Below are positions 7,961 to 16,695 of a DNA stretch of 64,000 bases, piece by piece. The notes beneath the pieces were generated by a model, which did no database searches, had not been told where the DNA came from, and saw only the letters and a list, made by a program, of their open reading frames with translations. Every line of letters starts with the position of its first letter. The first letter of the stretch is position 1. Origin of the DNA: Mycolicibacterium crocinum (GTDB lineage Bacteria > Actinomycetota > Actinomycetes > Mycobacteriales > Mycobacteriaceae); the NCBI RefSeq assembly GCF_022370635.2, contig NZ_CP092362.2, positions 372,001 to 436,000 on the forward strand, given 5' to 3'. The position numbers were made by a program, and so were the translations under genes.

Positions 7961-9034
7961 GTGCTGTCCCGCGCTCAGGCCGTTGCCGGCGAGCTCACCG
8001 ACCTGCTCGGTGTCCAGGTGGACGCCGACGCCGTCGTGGCCGGGCGGGCCGCGCTGCTCGGCCTGCACCCGCAGGGACGCATCTCGGCGGGCGGCGCGAC
8101 CCGGCTGATGCCCACGCGCGACGGCTGGTGGGCGCTCACGCTCTCTCGCGCCGACGACATCGAGGCTGTACCCGCACTGATCGAAGCCGACGCCGTGCCC
8201 ACCGACCCGTGGCCCGCGGTCAAGGAGTGGGCGGCCACGCGTGGTGGCGAGGACGTCGTCGAGCGGGCGGCGCTGCTGGGTCTGCCTGCCGCACGGCTCG
8301 GGGAGACGGCGCCCGCGGCGCCGATCGTGCGGAGGTCGGGGCGGCGCACCGAAGCTCGACCCGCTACCGGCCTGCTGGTCGCCGACCTGTCGTCGATGTG
8401 GGCAGGCCCGCTGTGCGGCCAACTCCTCGCGGCCGCGGGCGCGACCGTCGTCAAGGTGGAAAGCCCGGCCCGCCCCGACGGCACCAGGACCGGCGACCAG
8501 AGGTTCTACGACTGGATGAATCACGGAAAGCTGTCGTACACCGTCGATTTCGACAGCAACCGCATTGCCGCATTGCTGGCGGTCGCTGACGTGGTGATCG
8601 AAGGTTCGCGACCCGGCGTCCTGGCGCGGCGGGGTCTGAGTCCCGAAACGCTGGTCGGCCCGGACGGCCGAATCTGGCTCCGCATCACCGGCCACGGACC
8701 GGACTCGCCTCGCGTGGCCTTCGGCGACGACGCGGCTGTCGCGGGTGGACTGGTCGACACCAGCCCCAGCGGGCCGGTGTTCCGCGGGGACGCCATCGCC
8801 GATCCCCTTACCGGTCTGGAGGCCGCACTCGCCGTGGCGCATTCGCTGCAGCGTGGTGGCGGCGAGACCATTGAGGTGGCAATGGCCGCCGTCGCCGCGA
8901 CGTACGCGGCGCTGCCCGCCGAGACACCCATACCGTCGTCACCGCCGCAGATCACTGCAGCGGCTTCGGCGCTGGGCGCCGACAATGCCACTGTGGAAGC
9001 GCTCGTCCAACAGCGGAGCTCGGTCGCATGTTGA
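7961..9034 (+). CDS. CoA-transferase family III (CaiB/BaiF) protein with permuted-looking order
   Basis: The protein has 357 residues. The class III CoA-transferase Rossmann region begins only near residue 130: LLVADLSSMWAGPLCGQLL, ATVVKVESPARPDG, FYDWMNHGKLSYTVDF, then VVIEGSRPGVLARRGL, WLRITGHG and IADPLTGLEAALAVAHSL. The first 125 residues (SAGGATRLMPTRDGWWALTL) resemble the small domain that normally follows. Such enzymes move CoA between carboxylic acids or act as racemases. GTG 7961 is chosen because an upstream ATG at 7922 would place coding sequence over the inverted repeat; the ribosome site is poor. It overlaps the next gene by 7 bases. Confidence 0.78.
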   Translation: MLSRAQAVAGELTDLLGVQVDADAVVAGRAALLGLHPQGRISAGGATRLMPTRDGWWALTLSRADDIEAVPALIEADAVPTDPWPAVKEWAATRGGEDVVERAALLGLPAARLGETAPAAPIVRRSGRRTEARPATGLLVADLSSMWAGPLCGQLLAAAGATVVKVESPARPDGTRTGDQRFYDWMNHGKLSYTVDFDSNRIAALLAVADVVIEGSRPGVLARRGLSPETLVGPDGRIWLRITGHGPDSPRVAFGDDAAVAGGLVDTSPSGPVFRGDAIADPLTGLEAALAVAHSLQRGGGETIEVAMAAVAATYAALPAETPIPSSPPQITAAASALGADNATVEALVQQRSSVAC

Positions 9035-10341
9035 TCCACCAGGCGCACCTCCTGGACGGGCGGATAGTCGACATCCGGGTGAGCACCGAGATCGACGAGG
9101 TTGCCGAGCGGCTGACCCCGCGCCTTGGTGAGGACACCTTCGACGCTGCGGGCGGCACCGTGATACCGGGCCTGCACGACCACCACGTACATTTGCGGGC
9201 GGCTGCAGCTGCACGGGATTCGGTCCAGGTCGGACCGGCGCTGGTCCATAACCGCACCGAGCTCGCCGACGTGCTGGCCCACGCGCCGGTCGGCGAGGAC
9301 GGCTGGATCCGGGCGGTCGGCTACCACGAATCCGCTGCCGGCCCACTGGACCGGCAGCTGCTCGATGAACTCACTCCCGCTGTGCCGGTGCGCATTCAAC
9401 ACCGCAGCGGCGTGCTGTGGTACCTGAACTCGGCCGGGCTGGCCGCGGTCGGGCTGCCTGATCACCCGGACGGCAGGCTGCGCAGCTATGACAATTGGTC
9501 GGATGCGGTCGCGCGCCGTGACACCTCGTTGGCCGCGATCAGCCGCCGGCTTCTCCGATACGGCGTCACCGGTGTCACCGACGCCACCCCGAACCTCGGG
9601 GCCGATGACATCGTCACGCTCACCGAGGAACACCGGCATGGTGGTCTGCATCAGCGGGTGCACTGGCTGGCGCCGGGCAAGCGGATATTGCATGACGATT
9701 CCCTCGATCTCGACGAACTCGCCGACTGGATCCGCGCAACGCACCGGGAGAACAGAGCTGTCGCCCTGCACTGTGTGACGGCGGGCCAGCTGGTCGTCAC
9801 GCTGGCCGCGCTGCGGGCAGCGGGCGTTCATCCCGGCGACCGGATCGAGCACGCCGCCGTGGTGCCCGCCGATTCCCTGGCCGAGCTCGCCGACATCGGC
9901 GTGCTGGTGGTGACCCAGCCGAACTTCGTTGCCGAACGCGGAGATCAGTACCTGATCGACGTCGAACCGCACGACCAGCCCGCGCTGTGGCGCCTGGCAT
10001 CCCTGCTCGACGCCGGTGTGCGGGTGGCGCTGTCGACCGACCTGCCGTTCGGCGACGCCGACCCGTGGGCGTCCATGCGCGCCGCGGTGCACCGCGCCAC
10101 CAAGACCGGCGCGGTGGTGAACGGCAGCGAATGCGTCACGCCCACAACGGCATTGACACTGTTCACCGGGCACGCCGATCGCCCCGACGTGCCGAGGACC
10201 ATCGACGCCGGCCAGCCCGGCGACCTGTGCGTCCTGAGCGCCGCGCCGGCGGAGGTGCTCGACGCCCTCGACGGCGAACTGGTGACCGCGACCGTTGTCG
10301 CGGGCCACCTGCACCCCGTGAACGCGTTGAGTGAGCGTTGA
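9028..10341 (+). CDS. Amidohydrolase family 3 metal-dependent hydrolase
   Basis: This 437-residue protein has the metal ligands of the YtcJ-like amidohydrolase group: GLHDHHVHL in place of the usual HxH strand, HCVTAG, RIEHAAVV and STDLPFGDADPW with the catalytic aspartate. A C-terminal beta-sandwich strand set (AGQPGDLCVLSA) completes the fold. It would hydrolyse a C-N or C-O bond in a small molecule; the substrate is not evident. The ATG lies inside the end of the CoA-transferase gene, so translation is coupled and the two probably act on the same compound. Confidence 0.82.
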   Translation: MLIHQAHLLDGRIVDIRVSTEIDEVAERLTPRLGEDTFDAAGGTVIPGLHDHHVHLRAAAAARDSVQVGPALVHNRTELADVLAHAPVGEDGWIRAVGYHESAAGPLDRQLLDELTPAVPVRIQHRSGVLWYLNSAGLAAVGLPDHPDGRLRSYDNWSDAVARRDTSLAAISRRLLRYGVTGVTDATPNLGADDIVTLTEEHRHGGLHQRVHWLAPGKRILHDDSLDLDELADWIRATHRENRAVALHCVTAGQLVVTLAALRAAGVHPGDRIEHAAVVPADSLAELADIGVLVVTQPNFVAERGDQYLIDVEPHDQPALWRLASLLDAGVRVALSTDLPFGDADPWASMRAAVHRATKTGAVVNGSECVTPTTALTLFTGHADRPDVPRTIDAGQPGDLCVLSAAPAEVLDALDGELVTATVVAGHLHPVNALSER

Positions 10342-10382
10342 CGTAGCACTCGGCAGCGCAATGTGCGACACCAGCGCTCACT
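10330..10382. terminator. Inverted repeat between convergent genes
   Basis: AGTGAGCG (10330-10337) and CGCTCACT (10375-10382) pair across a 37-base loop and lie exactly where the amidohydrolase and the minus-strand dehydrogenase converge. No T-run follows. It may serve both directions as a weak terminator or be another intergenic stem-loop element. Confidence 0.3.
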
Positions 10383-10391
10383 GAACGACGA

Positions 10392-11555
10392 TCACGAACT
10401 GGTCGGCAGCTCCCGGAATGCGGTATTGCGGAAGGGCTCCGGCTCTTTCGGCAGGCCCAACACACGCTCGCCGACGATATTGCGCTGAATCTGATCGGTG
10501 CCGCCGCCGATCGACGTGAAATAGGCATTCAACGTGCGGAACGTGACCGCGTCCCCGACCGGATTGTCCGGCCCGCTCAACATCGACTCCGGTCCGGCGA
10601 TCTCGGTCTGCACCTTCGCCGTCTTGTGCAGGATCCGCGACATCGCGATCTTGCCCAGCGCCAGCAGCGTCGCGGCCTCGGCGCGATCAGATGTGGCTTT
10701 GGCGCGCTGAGTGTTCCAGCGGTTCACCGCCGCATACGCCTCGACCCGCGCGATCTCCTGACGGATGAACGAGTCGTCGAGCTTGCCGGCGCGGCGCGCC
10801 ATCTCGACCAGGCTGTCGGCGTCGGCCTGCGGCTTGCGGGCCGACCGCGACGTGCGCGCGAGGTCACCCATCAGTCGCCGCTCGTAGGCGAGCGCCACCT
10901 GCAACACTGACCAGCCGCCGCCTGGTTCGCCGACCAGGTTTGCGTCGGGCACGCGGGCGCCGGAGATGAAGACCTCGTTGAACTCCGACTCACCGGTGAT
11001 CTGGTGGATCGGACGGACTTCGACGCCGGGCTGGCGCATCGGGAACATGAAGAAGCTGATCCCGTTGTGCTTGGGCACATCCCAGTCGGTGCGCGCCACC
11101 AGGAGACCGTAGTCGGCGGCCTTCGCGAACGACGTCCACACCTTCTGGCCGTCGATGATCCAGTCGTCGCCGTCCCGCTCGGCGCGAGTGCGCAACCCCG
11201 CCAGGTCCGAGCCCGCACCCGGCTCGGAATACAGCAGACACCACTTGGTCTCGCCGCGGATCGACGGCGGGATCAGCCGGTGTTTCTGCTCGTCGGTGCC
11301 GAGGTCGTGCAGTGTGCAGGCGAACAGGTTCGCACGGTCGTGCCCGGTACCGGGTGCGCCCACGGCAGCGAATTCCGCTGCCACGATGCGCGATTGCGGA
11401 TCGGAAAGGCCGCGGCCCCACCACTGCGGCTCCCAACTGGGCACAGCCCAGCCGGCGTCGAACACCAGCTGCGCCCACTGTCCGCGGTCCAGCGAAGCAT
11501 CCCAATTATCGGCAAGCCACCGCCGGACCTCGTCGCGTACCTCGTCGTCGGTCAT
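10392..11555 (-). CDS. Acyl-CoA dehydrogenase, large-type subunit of a probable heteromeric pair
   Basis: This 387-residue protein carries the flavin and substrate loops of FadE enzymes (LLYSEPGAGSDLAGL, DGQKVWTSFAKAADYG). At the C-terminal end the family has xEGT, but here it reads IGGGTDQIQRN, so the usual catalytic glutamate is replaced by glycine. In M. tuberculosis, FadE26-27, FadE28-29 and FadE31-32 are alpha2beta2 enzymes in which adjacent subunits share one active site; this gene and its upstream neighbour fit that pattern. Its ATG overlaps the stop of the upstream dehydrogenase (ATGA). Bulky CoA esters such as steroid side chains are the usual substrates (inference). Confidence 0.85.
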   Translation of the reverse strand: MTDDEVRDEVRRWLADNWDASLDRGQWAQLVFDAGWAVPSWEPQWWGRGLSDPQSRIVAAEFAAVGAPGTGHDRANLFACTLHDLGTDEQKHRLIPPSIRGETKWCLLYSEPGAGSDLAGLRTRAERDGDDWIIDGQKVWTSFAKAADYGLLVARTDWDVPKHNGISFFMFPMRQPGVEVRPIHQITGESEFNEVFISGARVPDANLVGEPGGGWSVLQVALAYERRLMGDLARTSRSARKPQADADSLVEMARRAGKLDDSFIRQEIARVEAYAAVNRWNTQRAKATSDRAEAATLLALGKIAMSRILHKTAKVQTEIAGPESMLSGPDNPVGDAVTFRTLNAYFTSIGGGTDQIQRNIVGERVLGLPKEPEPFRNTAFRELPTSS

Positions 11556-12655
11556 CGCTGCGCCTCCCGCAGTCGCAGGTAGCGTTCCCGGTGCCAGGCC
11601 GGTTCGCCGAACAGCTGGGCGTCGGTCCGTGCCCGGCGCAGATACAGGTGGGCGGGGTGCTCCCAGGTGAATCCGATGCCGCCGTGCACCTGAATGTTGT
11701 TCGCCGCCACCGTGACGAACGCCTCCGAGCAATATGCCTGTGCCACAGCCAAATCCGTGAACCGCGCGGCATCGTCGGCGTCGAACGCGGCGGCAACATG
11801 GCGGGCGGCCGACACCGCCGACTCGGCCTCGAGCAGCATGTCCGCGCACATGTGCTTGATCGCCTGGAAGCTGCCGATCGCCCGCCCGAACTGGAACCGG
11901 GTCTTGGCGTAGTCGGCGGCCATCCGCGTCGCGCACATCGTGCCGCCGGCCTGTTCGCCCAGGAGCGCCACCGATGCACGATCCAGCGCCTGGTCCATCG
12001 CTGCTGCACCAGCACCCTCGGCACCCACCAAGCGGGCCGGGGTGTCGTCGAACACCACGCGGCCCAGCTTGCGAGTCTGGTCCACCGTCGACAACAGGCT
12101 GACGTCGAGGCCCGGCGCGCCGGCGTCGACCGCGAACACCCCCTCCCCGGCGAGCACGTACATGCGTTCGGCGACAGCAGAATCCAGCACGTAGGTCTTG
12201 GTGCCCGACAGCCGCCATTCGCTGCCGTCGGCGCGGGCCGTCGTGGCCGGGCTCAGGGGAGGTCGCGCCGACCCTGCCTCGGCGAACGCCACCGTGGTGA
12301 TCAGCTCACCCGCGGCGATGCGCGGCAGGACATCGGCCTGCTCGGCCGAATCGCCAAGTGCGGCAAGTAATCCCGTGGTCAGCACCGCGGTGGACAGGTA
12401 TGGGGCGCACAGCAGAGCGCGTCCCATGGCCTCCATGACCAGGCCCACCTCGACGGCGCCTGCGCCGGCGCCGCCGAACTGCTCAGGTATCGCCAACCCC
12501 AACAGGCCCATCGCGGCGAGCTCGGCCCAGACGCCAGGGTCATACCCGGTGTCCGTGGCCATCAGCCGTCGCACCTCGGCCTCCGGGGACCGTTTGGCCA
12601 TCAGGTCCGTCACCGCTTCGGCCAGATCTCGCTGCTCGGTGGTCAGCGTCGCCAT
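11552..12655 (-). CDS. Acyl-CoA dehydrogenase, second subunit of the heteromeric pair
   Basis: This 367-residue protein is a shorter, divergent FadE: LGLAIPEQFGGAGAGAVEVG near the N-terminus, FQFGRAIGSFQAIKHMCADM in the middle helix, and HGGIGFTWEHPAHLYLRRA near the end. The standard EPGAGSD loop is absent, as is common in the partner subunits of heterotetrameric FadE enzymes. It starts 4 bases after the esterase stop and overlaps the next dehydrogenase by 4 bases, so the three form one operon. It probably needs its neighbour to be active. Confidence 0.85.
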   Translation of the reverse strand: MATLTTEQRDLAEAVTDLMAKRSPEAEVRRLMATDTGYDPGVWAELAAMGLLGLAIPEQFGGAGAGAVEVGLVMEAMGRALLCAPYLSTAVLTTGLLAALGDSAEQADVLPRIAAGELITTVAFAEAGSARPPLSPATTARADGSEWRLSGTKTYVLDSAVAERMYVLAGEGVFAVDAGAPGLDVSLLSTVDQTRKLGRVVFDDTPARLVGAEGAGAAAMDQALDRASVALLGEQAGGTMCATRMAADYAKTRFQFGRAIGSFQAIKHMCADMLLEAESAVSAARHVAAAFDADDAARFTDLAVAQAYCSEAFVTVAANNIQVHGGIGFTWEHPAHLYLRRARTDAQLFGEPAWHRERYLRLREAQR

Positions 12656-12659
12656 CGAC

Positions 12660-13544
12660 CTAACCCCCGAAATTCTGGCGCAGGCTCTCGCATTGGCTGC
12701 GGAAGAACTCCTGCGACACGTCGGCCTTGGCCGCGATCCCGTCGAAGCCGTGGAACGCTCCCGGAACGACATGGACCTCGCACGGCACGCCCGCAGCCTT
12801 GAGCCGCTCCGCGTAGTCGAGGTCTTCGTCGTGGAACAGGTCCAGCGTGCCGACGCCCAGCCACGCGGGCGGCAGGCCCGCGAGATCGGTGCGGCGAGCG
12901 GGCACCGCGACCTCGGGGTCGGCGCCACCCAGGTAGGCCTGCCAGCCGAACTTGTTGCTGGTGGCGTTCCAGAGCCGATGGCCCGGGTGGTAGAGATGCT
13001 GACCCACGCTGCGGTCGTCGATCATCGGATAGACGAGAACCTGAAAGACCGGCTTCACGCCGTCGCGGTCGCGGGCCAGCAGTGCCAGCGCCGCGCACAG
13101 CCCGCCACCGGCGCTCGCGCCGCCGATCGCGATCCGGGCAGGGTCGACGCCGGGCAGGCGGGCCAGCCATTCCAGGGCGGTGTAGCAGTCCTCGAGCGGT
13201 GCCGGGTAGGGATGTTCCGGTGCCAACCGGTAGTCGACCGCGGCCACTGTGATCCCCAGTTCTTTGACGAACCGACGGCACAGCAGGTCGTCCTGGGCGG
13301 CGGAGCCGATGACGTATCCGCCGCCGTGGATCCACAGCAGCGCCGGGGTCGCGGTGGCGGTGCCTGCGGGCCGGTACAGGCGCACCCCGATGCCGGACTC
13401 CAACGTCAGCGCCGTGACGTCGTCGGTCCGGGGTCGCTGCAAGCCGGTCAGCCTGCGGATGACCGGAAGCGTCCGCCGGGAGATCAGCGACCGTGGGATG
13501 AAGCGCGCCGCGCTGCGCAGTTCGGGATGGATGTCGGTAGTCAC
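12660..13544 (-). CDS. lipW: Alpha/beta hydrolase of the hormone-sensitive lipase family, LipW-like
   Basis: This 294-residue esterase has the HSL oxyanion motif HGGGYVIG (residues 73-80), the nucleophile GASAG (Ser 144), an aspartate in FHDED (about 239) and histidine 265 in AFHGFDG. It would hydrolyse short- to medium-chain esters in the cytosol; no signal peptide is seen. It is first in an operon with two acyl-CoA dehydrogenases, so it may release an acid that is then degraded. Two adjacent GTG codons (13544 and 13547) can start it. Position matches Rv0217c. Confidence 0.85.
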   Translation of the reverse strand: MTTDIHPELRSAARFIPRSLISRRTLPVIRRLTGLQRPRTDDVTALTLESGIGVRLYRPAGTATATPALLWIHGGGYVIGSAAQDDLLCRRFVKELGITVAAVDYRLAPEHPYPAPLEDCYTALEWLARLPGVDPARIAIGGASAGGGLCAALALLARDRDGVKPVFQVLVYPMIDDRSVGQHLYHPGHRLWNATSNKFGWQAYLGGADPEVAVPARRTDLAGLPPAWLGVGTLDLFHDEDLDYAERLKAAGVPCEVHVVPGAFHGFDGIAAKADVSQEFFRSQCESLRQNFGG

Positions 13545-13620
13545 CACGCCGCCCAGTATGGCAACCCCGGATCTAGGACAGGACCTTGATCCTCGATGGC
13601 GTCGACAGTATCGTGGTGGC

Positions 13621-13653
13621 GGCAATTACGGAACTGCTAGTAGCGTAATTGCC
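13621..13653. promoter_or_regulatory. 10-bp perfect inverted repeat, probable operator of the monooxygenase operon
   Basis: GGCAATTACG (13621-13630) and CGTAATTGCC (13644-13653) flank a 13-base spacer that contains CTAG. The centre-to-centre distance of the arms is about 23 bp, two turns of the helix, which suits a dimer of dimers. It lies 23 bases upstream of the monooxygenase ATG and about 80 bases from the divergent esterase. Confidence 0.65.
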
Positions 13654-13675
13654 GTTGGGTGAGAGGACACCGTCG

Positions 13676-15619
13676 ATGACGACCAATCCGTATGCGGGGC
13701 AACCCTTCACGTCCTCTGACGAGGAGATCGCGGCGGCGCTGGAGCAGGTCAGCATCCCCACCCTGCTGCTGTCGCTGGTGCACATCACCGGCGATCCGCG
13801 CTACATCCGCGAGTTCAAACAGGCCGGCGTCTTCCTCAACGAGGTCCAGGGTTTCATGTCCGAGGAGGACAAGGCCCGGGCACGCGCGGTGGCCCTGCCC
13901 GTCATCGCGGACTACCGCGATCGCGGCTGCCCCGGGCCGGTCCCGCTGAGCCCTGAACTGATCGGGGAGATGCTGGACTGGACGGCCTGCGAGCACGTCG
14001 ACGACGAATACCGTCCGATGGTCCTCGAGGAGATGGACCTCGAAGACGTCGACCCGCGCCGCCCCGCCGCGCTGGATCCCGCCAAGACCGCGGATTTCCC
14101 CGTCGTCGTGATCGGCTGCGGCGAATCCGGCCTGCTCGCGGGGATTCGGCTCAAACAGGCCAACATTCCGTTCACAATCATCGAGAAGAACGCCGGCCCT
14201 GGCGGAACTTGGTGGGAGAACAGCTATCCCGGAGCCCGGGTGGACGTGGCCAACCACTTCTACTGCTACAGCTTCGAGCCCAGCAACGACTGGTCGCACT
14301 ACTTCGCTGAACAACCCGAACTGCGCGCCTACTTCGAGACCGTGCTGGCCCGCCACCAGCTCGACGAGAACGTCCGCTGGCAGACCGAGGTGGTCTCGGC
14401 CACCTGGAACGCCGACGACGAAACCTGGCGAGTGATCGTGCGGGACAAGGGCGGAACGGAATCCGAGATCCGCGCCCGGGCCGTCATCACCGCCGTCGGC
14501 CAGCTGAACCGGACCGCCCTGCCCGACATCGAGGGCGCCGACACCTTCGAGGGGCCGGCCTTCCATTCGGCGGCCTGGGACCACTCCGTCGACCTGACCG
14601 GTAAGCGTGTCGCGTTGATCGGCGCGGGGGCCAGTGGCTTCCAGATCGCGCCGGCGATCGCCGACCGGGTCGCGCATCTGACGGTGTTCCAGCGCACCGC
14701 GCAGTGGATGTTCCCCAATCCGATGTACCACGACAGCGTCCCGGACGGGGTGCGCTGGGCGATGAATCACCTTCCGTACTACAACCGTTGGTACCGCTTC
14801 CTGATCCTGTGGCCGGGAGCGGACAAGGGTCTGGAGGCGGCTCGCGCGGATCCGAGCTACACCCATCCCGACGACCCGAACTACGCGGTCAGCGAGATGA
14901 ACGCGATGGCCCGCCTGATGTTCACCGACTGGATCACCACCCAGGTCGGTGACGACCAGGAATTGCTGAGCAAGGTGGTGCCCGATTATCCCGCGACCGG
15001 CAAACGCACGTTGCAGGACAACGGAACCTGGCTGACCACGCTGCGCCGCGATGACGTCGAGCTGGTGCGCACCCCGATCGAACGCATCACGCCGCACGCT
15101 GTGGTGACCGCCGACGGCGCGAGCCATGAGGTCGACGTCATCGTCTACGCCACCGGATTTCGCGCCACCGAGGTGCTCTACCCGATGACGATCACCGGCC
15201 GCGACGGCGTCGACCTGCGCACCTCCTGGGGTGAGCGGCCGTCGGCGTACCTGGGCATCACGGTGCCCGGCTTCCCGAACTTCTTCATGCTATACGGCCC
15301 GGGTAACCATCTCGCACACGGCGGCAGCCTGATCTTCAACTCCGAGCTGCAGATGCGCTACATCAACACCTGCCTGGCCGACATGATCGAGAACGGTTGG
15401 ACGACAATCGAACCGACCCAGGCGGCCACCGAGGAATGGCACCGCAAGCACCAGGCCGAGATCAACACGATGGTGTGGGCACACCCCTCCATCGAGCATT
15501 CGTACTTCAAGAACCCCGACGGTGAGATCCATACCGTGAGTCCGTGGCGGCTGCCCGTCTACTGGAATGCGGTGCGCACGCCGGACTGGTCGAACTTCGT
15601 TGTGACACAGGGAGAGTGA
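13676..15619 (+). CDS. FAD-dependent Baeyer-Villiger type monooxygenase
   Basis: This 647-residue enzyme would insert oxygen into a ketone to give an ester or lactone, using NADPH and FAD. The FAD Rossmann motif VVIGCGESGLLAG starts near residue 144, the Baeyer-Villiger fingerprint is FEGPAFHSAAWD (about 291-302), and the NADPH Rossmann motif LIGAGASG follows near 314. An N-terminal extension of about 140 residues and the total length match the 4-hydroxyacetophenone monooxygenase group rather than cyclohexanone monooxygenases. ATG 13676 has GAGAGGA 8 bases upstream. An alcohol dehydrogenase follows after 7 bases and could supply the ketone. Confidence 0.88.
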   Translation: MTTNPYAGQPFTSSDEEIAAALEQVSIPTLLLSLVHITGDPRYIREFKQAGVFLNEVQGFMSEEDKARARAVALPVIADYRDRGCPGPVPLSPELIGEMLDWTACEHVDDEYRPMVLEEMDLEDVDPRRPAALDPAKTADFPVVVIGCGESGLLAGIRLKQANIPFTIIEKNAGPGGTWWENSYPGARVDVANHFYCYSFEPSNDWSHYFAEQPELRAYFETVLARHQLDENVRWQTEVVSATWNADDETWRVIVRDKGGTESEIRARAVITAVGQLNRTALPDIEGADTFEGPAFHSAAWDHSVDLTGKRVALIGAGASGFQIAPAIADRVAHLTVFQRTAQWMFPNPMYHDSVPDGVRWAMNHLPYYNRWYRFLILWPGADKGLEAARADPSYTHPDDPNYAVSEMNAMARLMFTDWITTQVGDDQELLSKVVPDYPATGKRTLQDNGTWLTTLRRDDVELVRTPIERITPHAVVTADGASHEVDVIVYATGFRATEVLYPMTITGRDGVDLRTSWGERPSAYLGITVPGFPNFFMLYGPGNHLAHGGSLIFNSELQMRYINTCLADMIENGWTTIEPTQAATEEWHRKHQAEINTMVWAHPSIEHSYFKNPDGEIHTVSPWRLPVYWNAVRTPDWSNFVVTQGE

Positions 15620-15626
15620 GGACACC

Positions 15627-16652
15627 ATGCGCGCGGTGCTCATCGACACGCCGGGATCGGTCCGGGTCGACGATTGGCCCGACCCGGTGCTGCCCGGTTC
15701 GACGGGCGCCATCGTTCAAGTGACGGCGGCCGCGATCTGCGGCTCGGATCTGCACTTCTACGAAGGCGATTACCCGCTCTTCCAACCGGTCTCGCTCGGC
15801 CACGAGGCCATCGGAACGGTCGTCGAGGTCGGGTCGGATGTGCACACCGTCAAGGTCGGTGACCAGGTCATGGTGTCCTCGGTGGCCGGCTGCGGTCACT
15901 GCGCGGGGTGTGCGACCAAGGACCCGATCCTGTGTGCCTCAGGCCCGCAGGTGTTCGGCTCCGGCGTACTCGGTGGTGCGCAGGCCGAGCTGATGGCCGT
16001 GCCTGCCGCCGATTTCCAGCTGCTGAAGATGCCGGAGAACATCAACACCGAGCAGGCGCTGCTACTCACCGACAACCTGTCCACCGGCTGGATCGCCGCC
16101 AAACGCGCCGACATCCCGTTCGGGGGCACGGCAGTGGTCATCGGCCTGGGTGCGGTCGGGCTGTGCGCGGTGCGCAGTGCTCTGTTCCAGGGTGCGGCAC
16201 GGGTTTTCGCCGTCGACCCGGTCGCCGAGCGGCGCGAGCGGGCAGCGCGCCTCGGCGCGATCGCGATCGAACCGGCCGCGGCGCAGACGGTCATGGACGC
16301 CACCGACGGTCTCGGCGCGCACTCGGTGATCGACGCCGTCGGTAACGACACCACGATCGACGACGCCCTCGCGACCGTGCGCGCCGGCGGCACGGTGTCG
16401 GTGGTCGGGGTGCACAACCTCAATCCGTATCCGTTTCCCGCCCTCACCGCACTGCTGCGCAGCCTCACCTTCCGGATGACCACCGCGCCGGTGCAGCAGA
16501 CCTGGCCGGAACTCATCCCGCTGCTCCAAAGCGGGCGGCTCGACGTCGACGGCATCTTCACCACCAGGTTGCCGCTGGACCAAGCCGCCGACGGCTACGC
16601 GGCTGTCGCGGCCCGGTCGGGGGACGTCGTCAAGGTCCTGCTCACGCCGTGA
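15627..16652 (+). CDS. Zinc-dependent medium-chain alcohol dehydrogenase
   Basis: This 341-residue oxidoreductase has catalytic zinc ligands Cys38 (ICGSDLHF) and His59-Glu60 (LGHE). The structural zinc site is Cys89, Cys92, Cys95 and Cys103. VIGLGAVGLCAV is the nucleotide-binding loop and the aspartate in AVDPVAERR favours NAD. It oxidises a secondary alcohol or polyol-like substrate. It is translated with the upstream Baeyer-Villiger enzyme (7-base gap, GGGAGAG ribosome site), an arrangement that gives alcohol to ketone to ester conversion. Confidence 0.9.
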   Translation: MRAVLIDTPGSVRVDDWPDPVLPGSTGAIVQVTAAAICGSDLHFYEGDYPLFQPVSLGHEAIGTVVEVGSDVHTVKVGDQVMVSSVAGCGHCAGCATKDPILCASGPQVFGSGVLGGAQAELMAVPAADFQLLKMPENINTEQALLLTDNLSTGWIAAKRADIPFGGTAVVIGLGAVGLCAVRSALFQGAARVFAVDPVAERRERAARLGAIAIEPAAAQTVMDATDGLGAHSVIDAVGNDTTIDDALATVRAGGTVSVVGVHNLNPYPFPALTALLRSLTFRMTTAPVQQTWPELIPLLQSGRLDVDGIFTTRLPLDQAADGYAAVAARSGDVVKVLLTP

Positions 16653-16695
16653 CGGTTGGCGTTTATCGATTCGTGACACTAGCTTTTCTTCGGTG

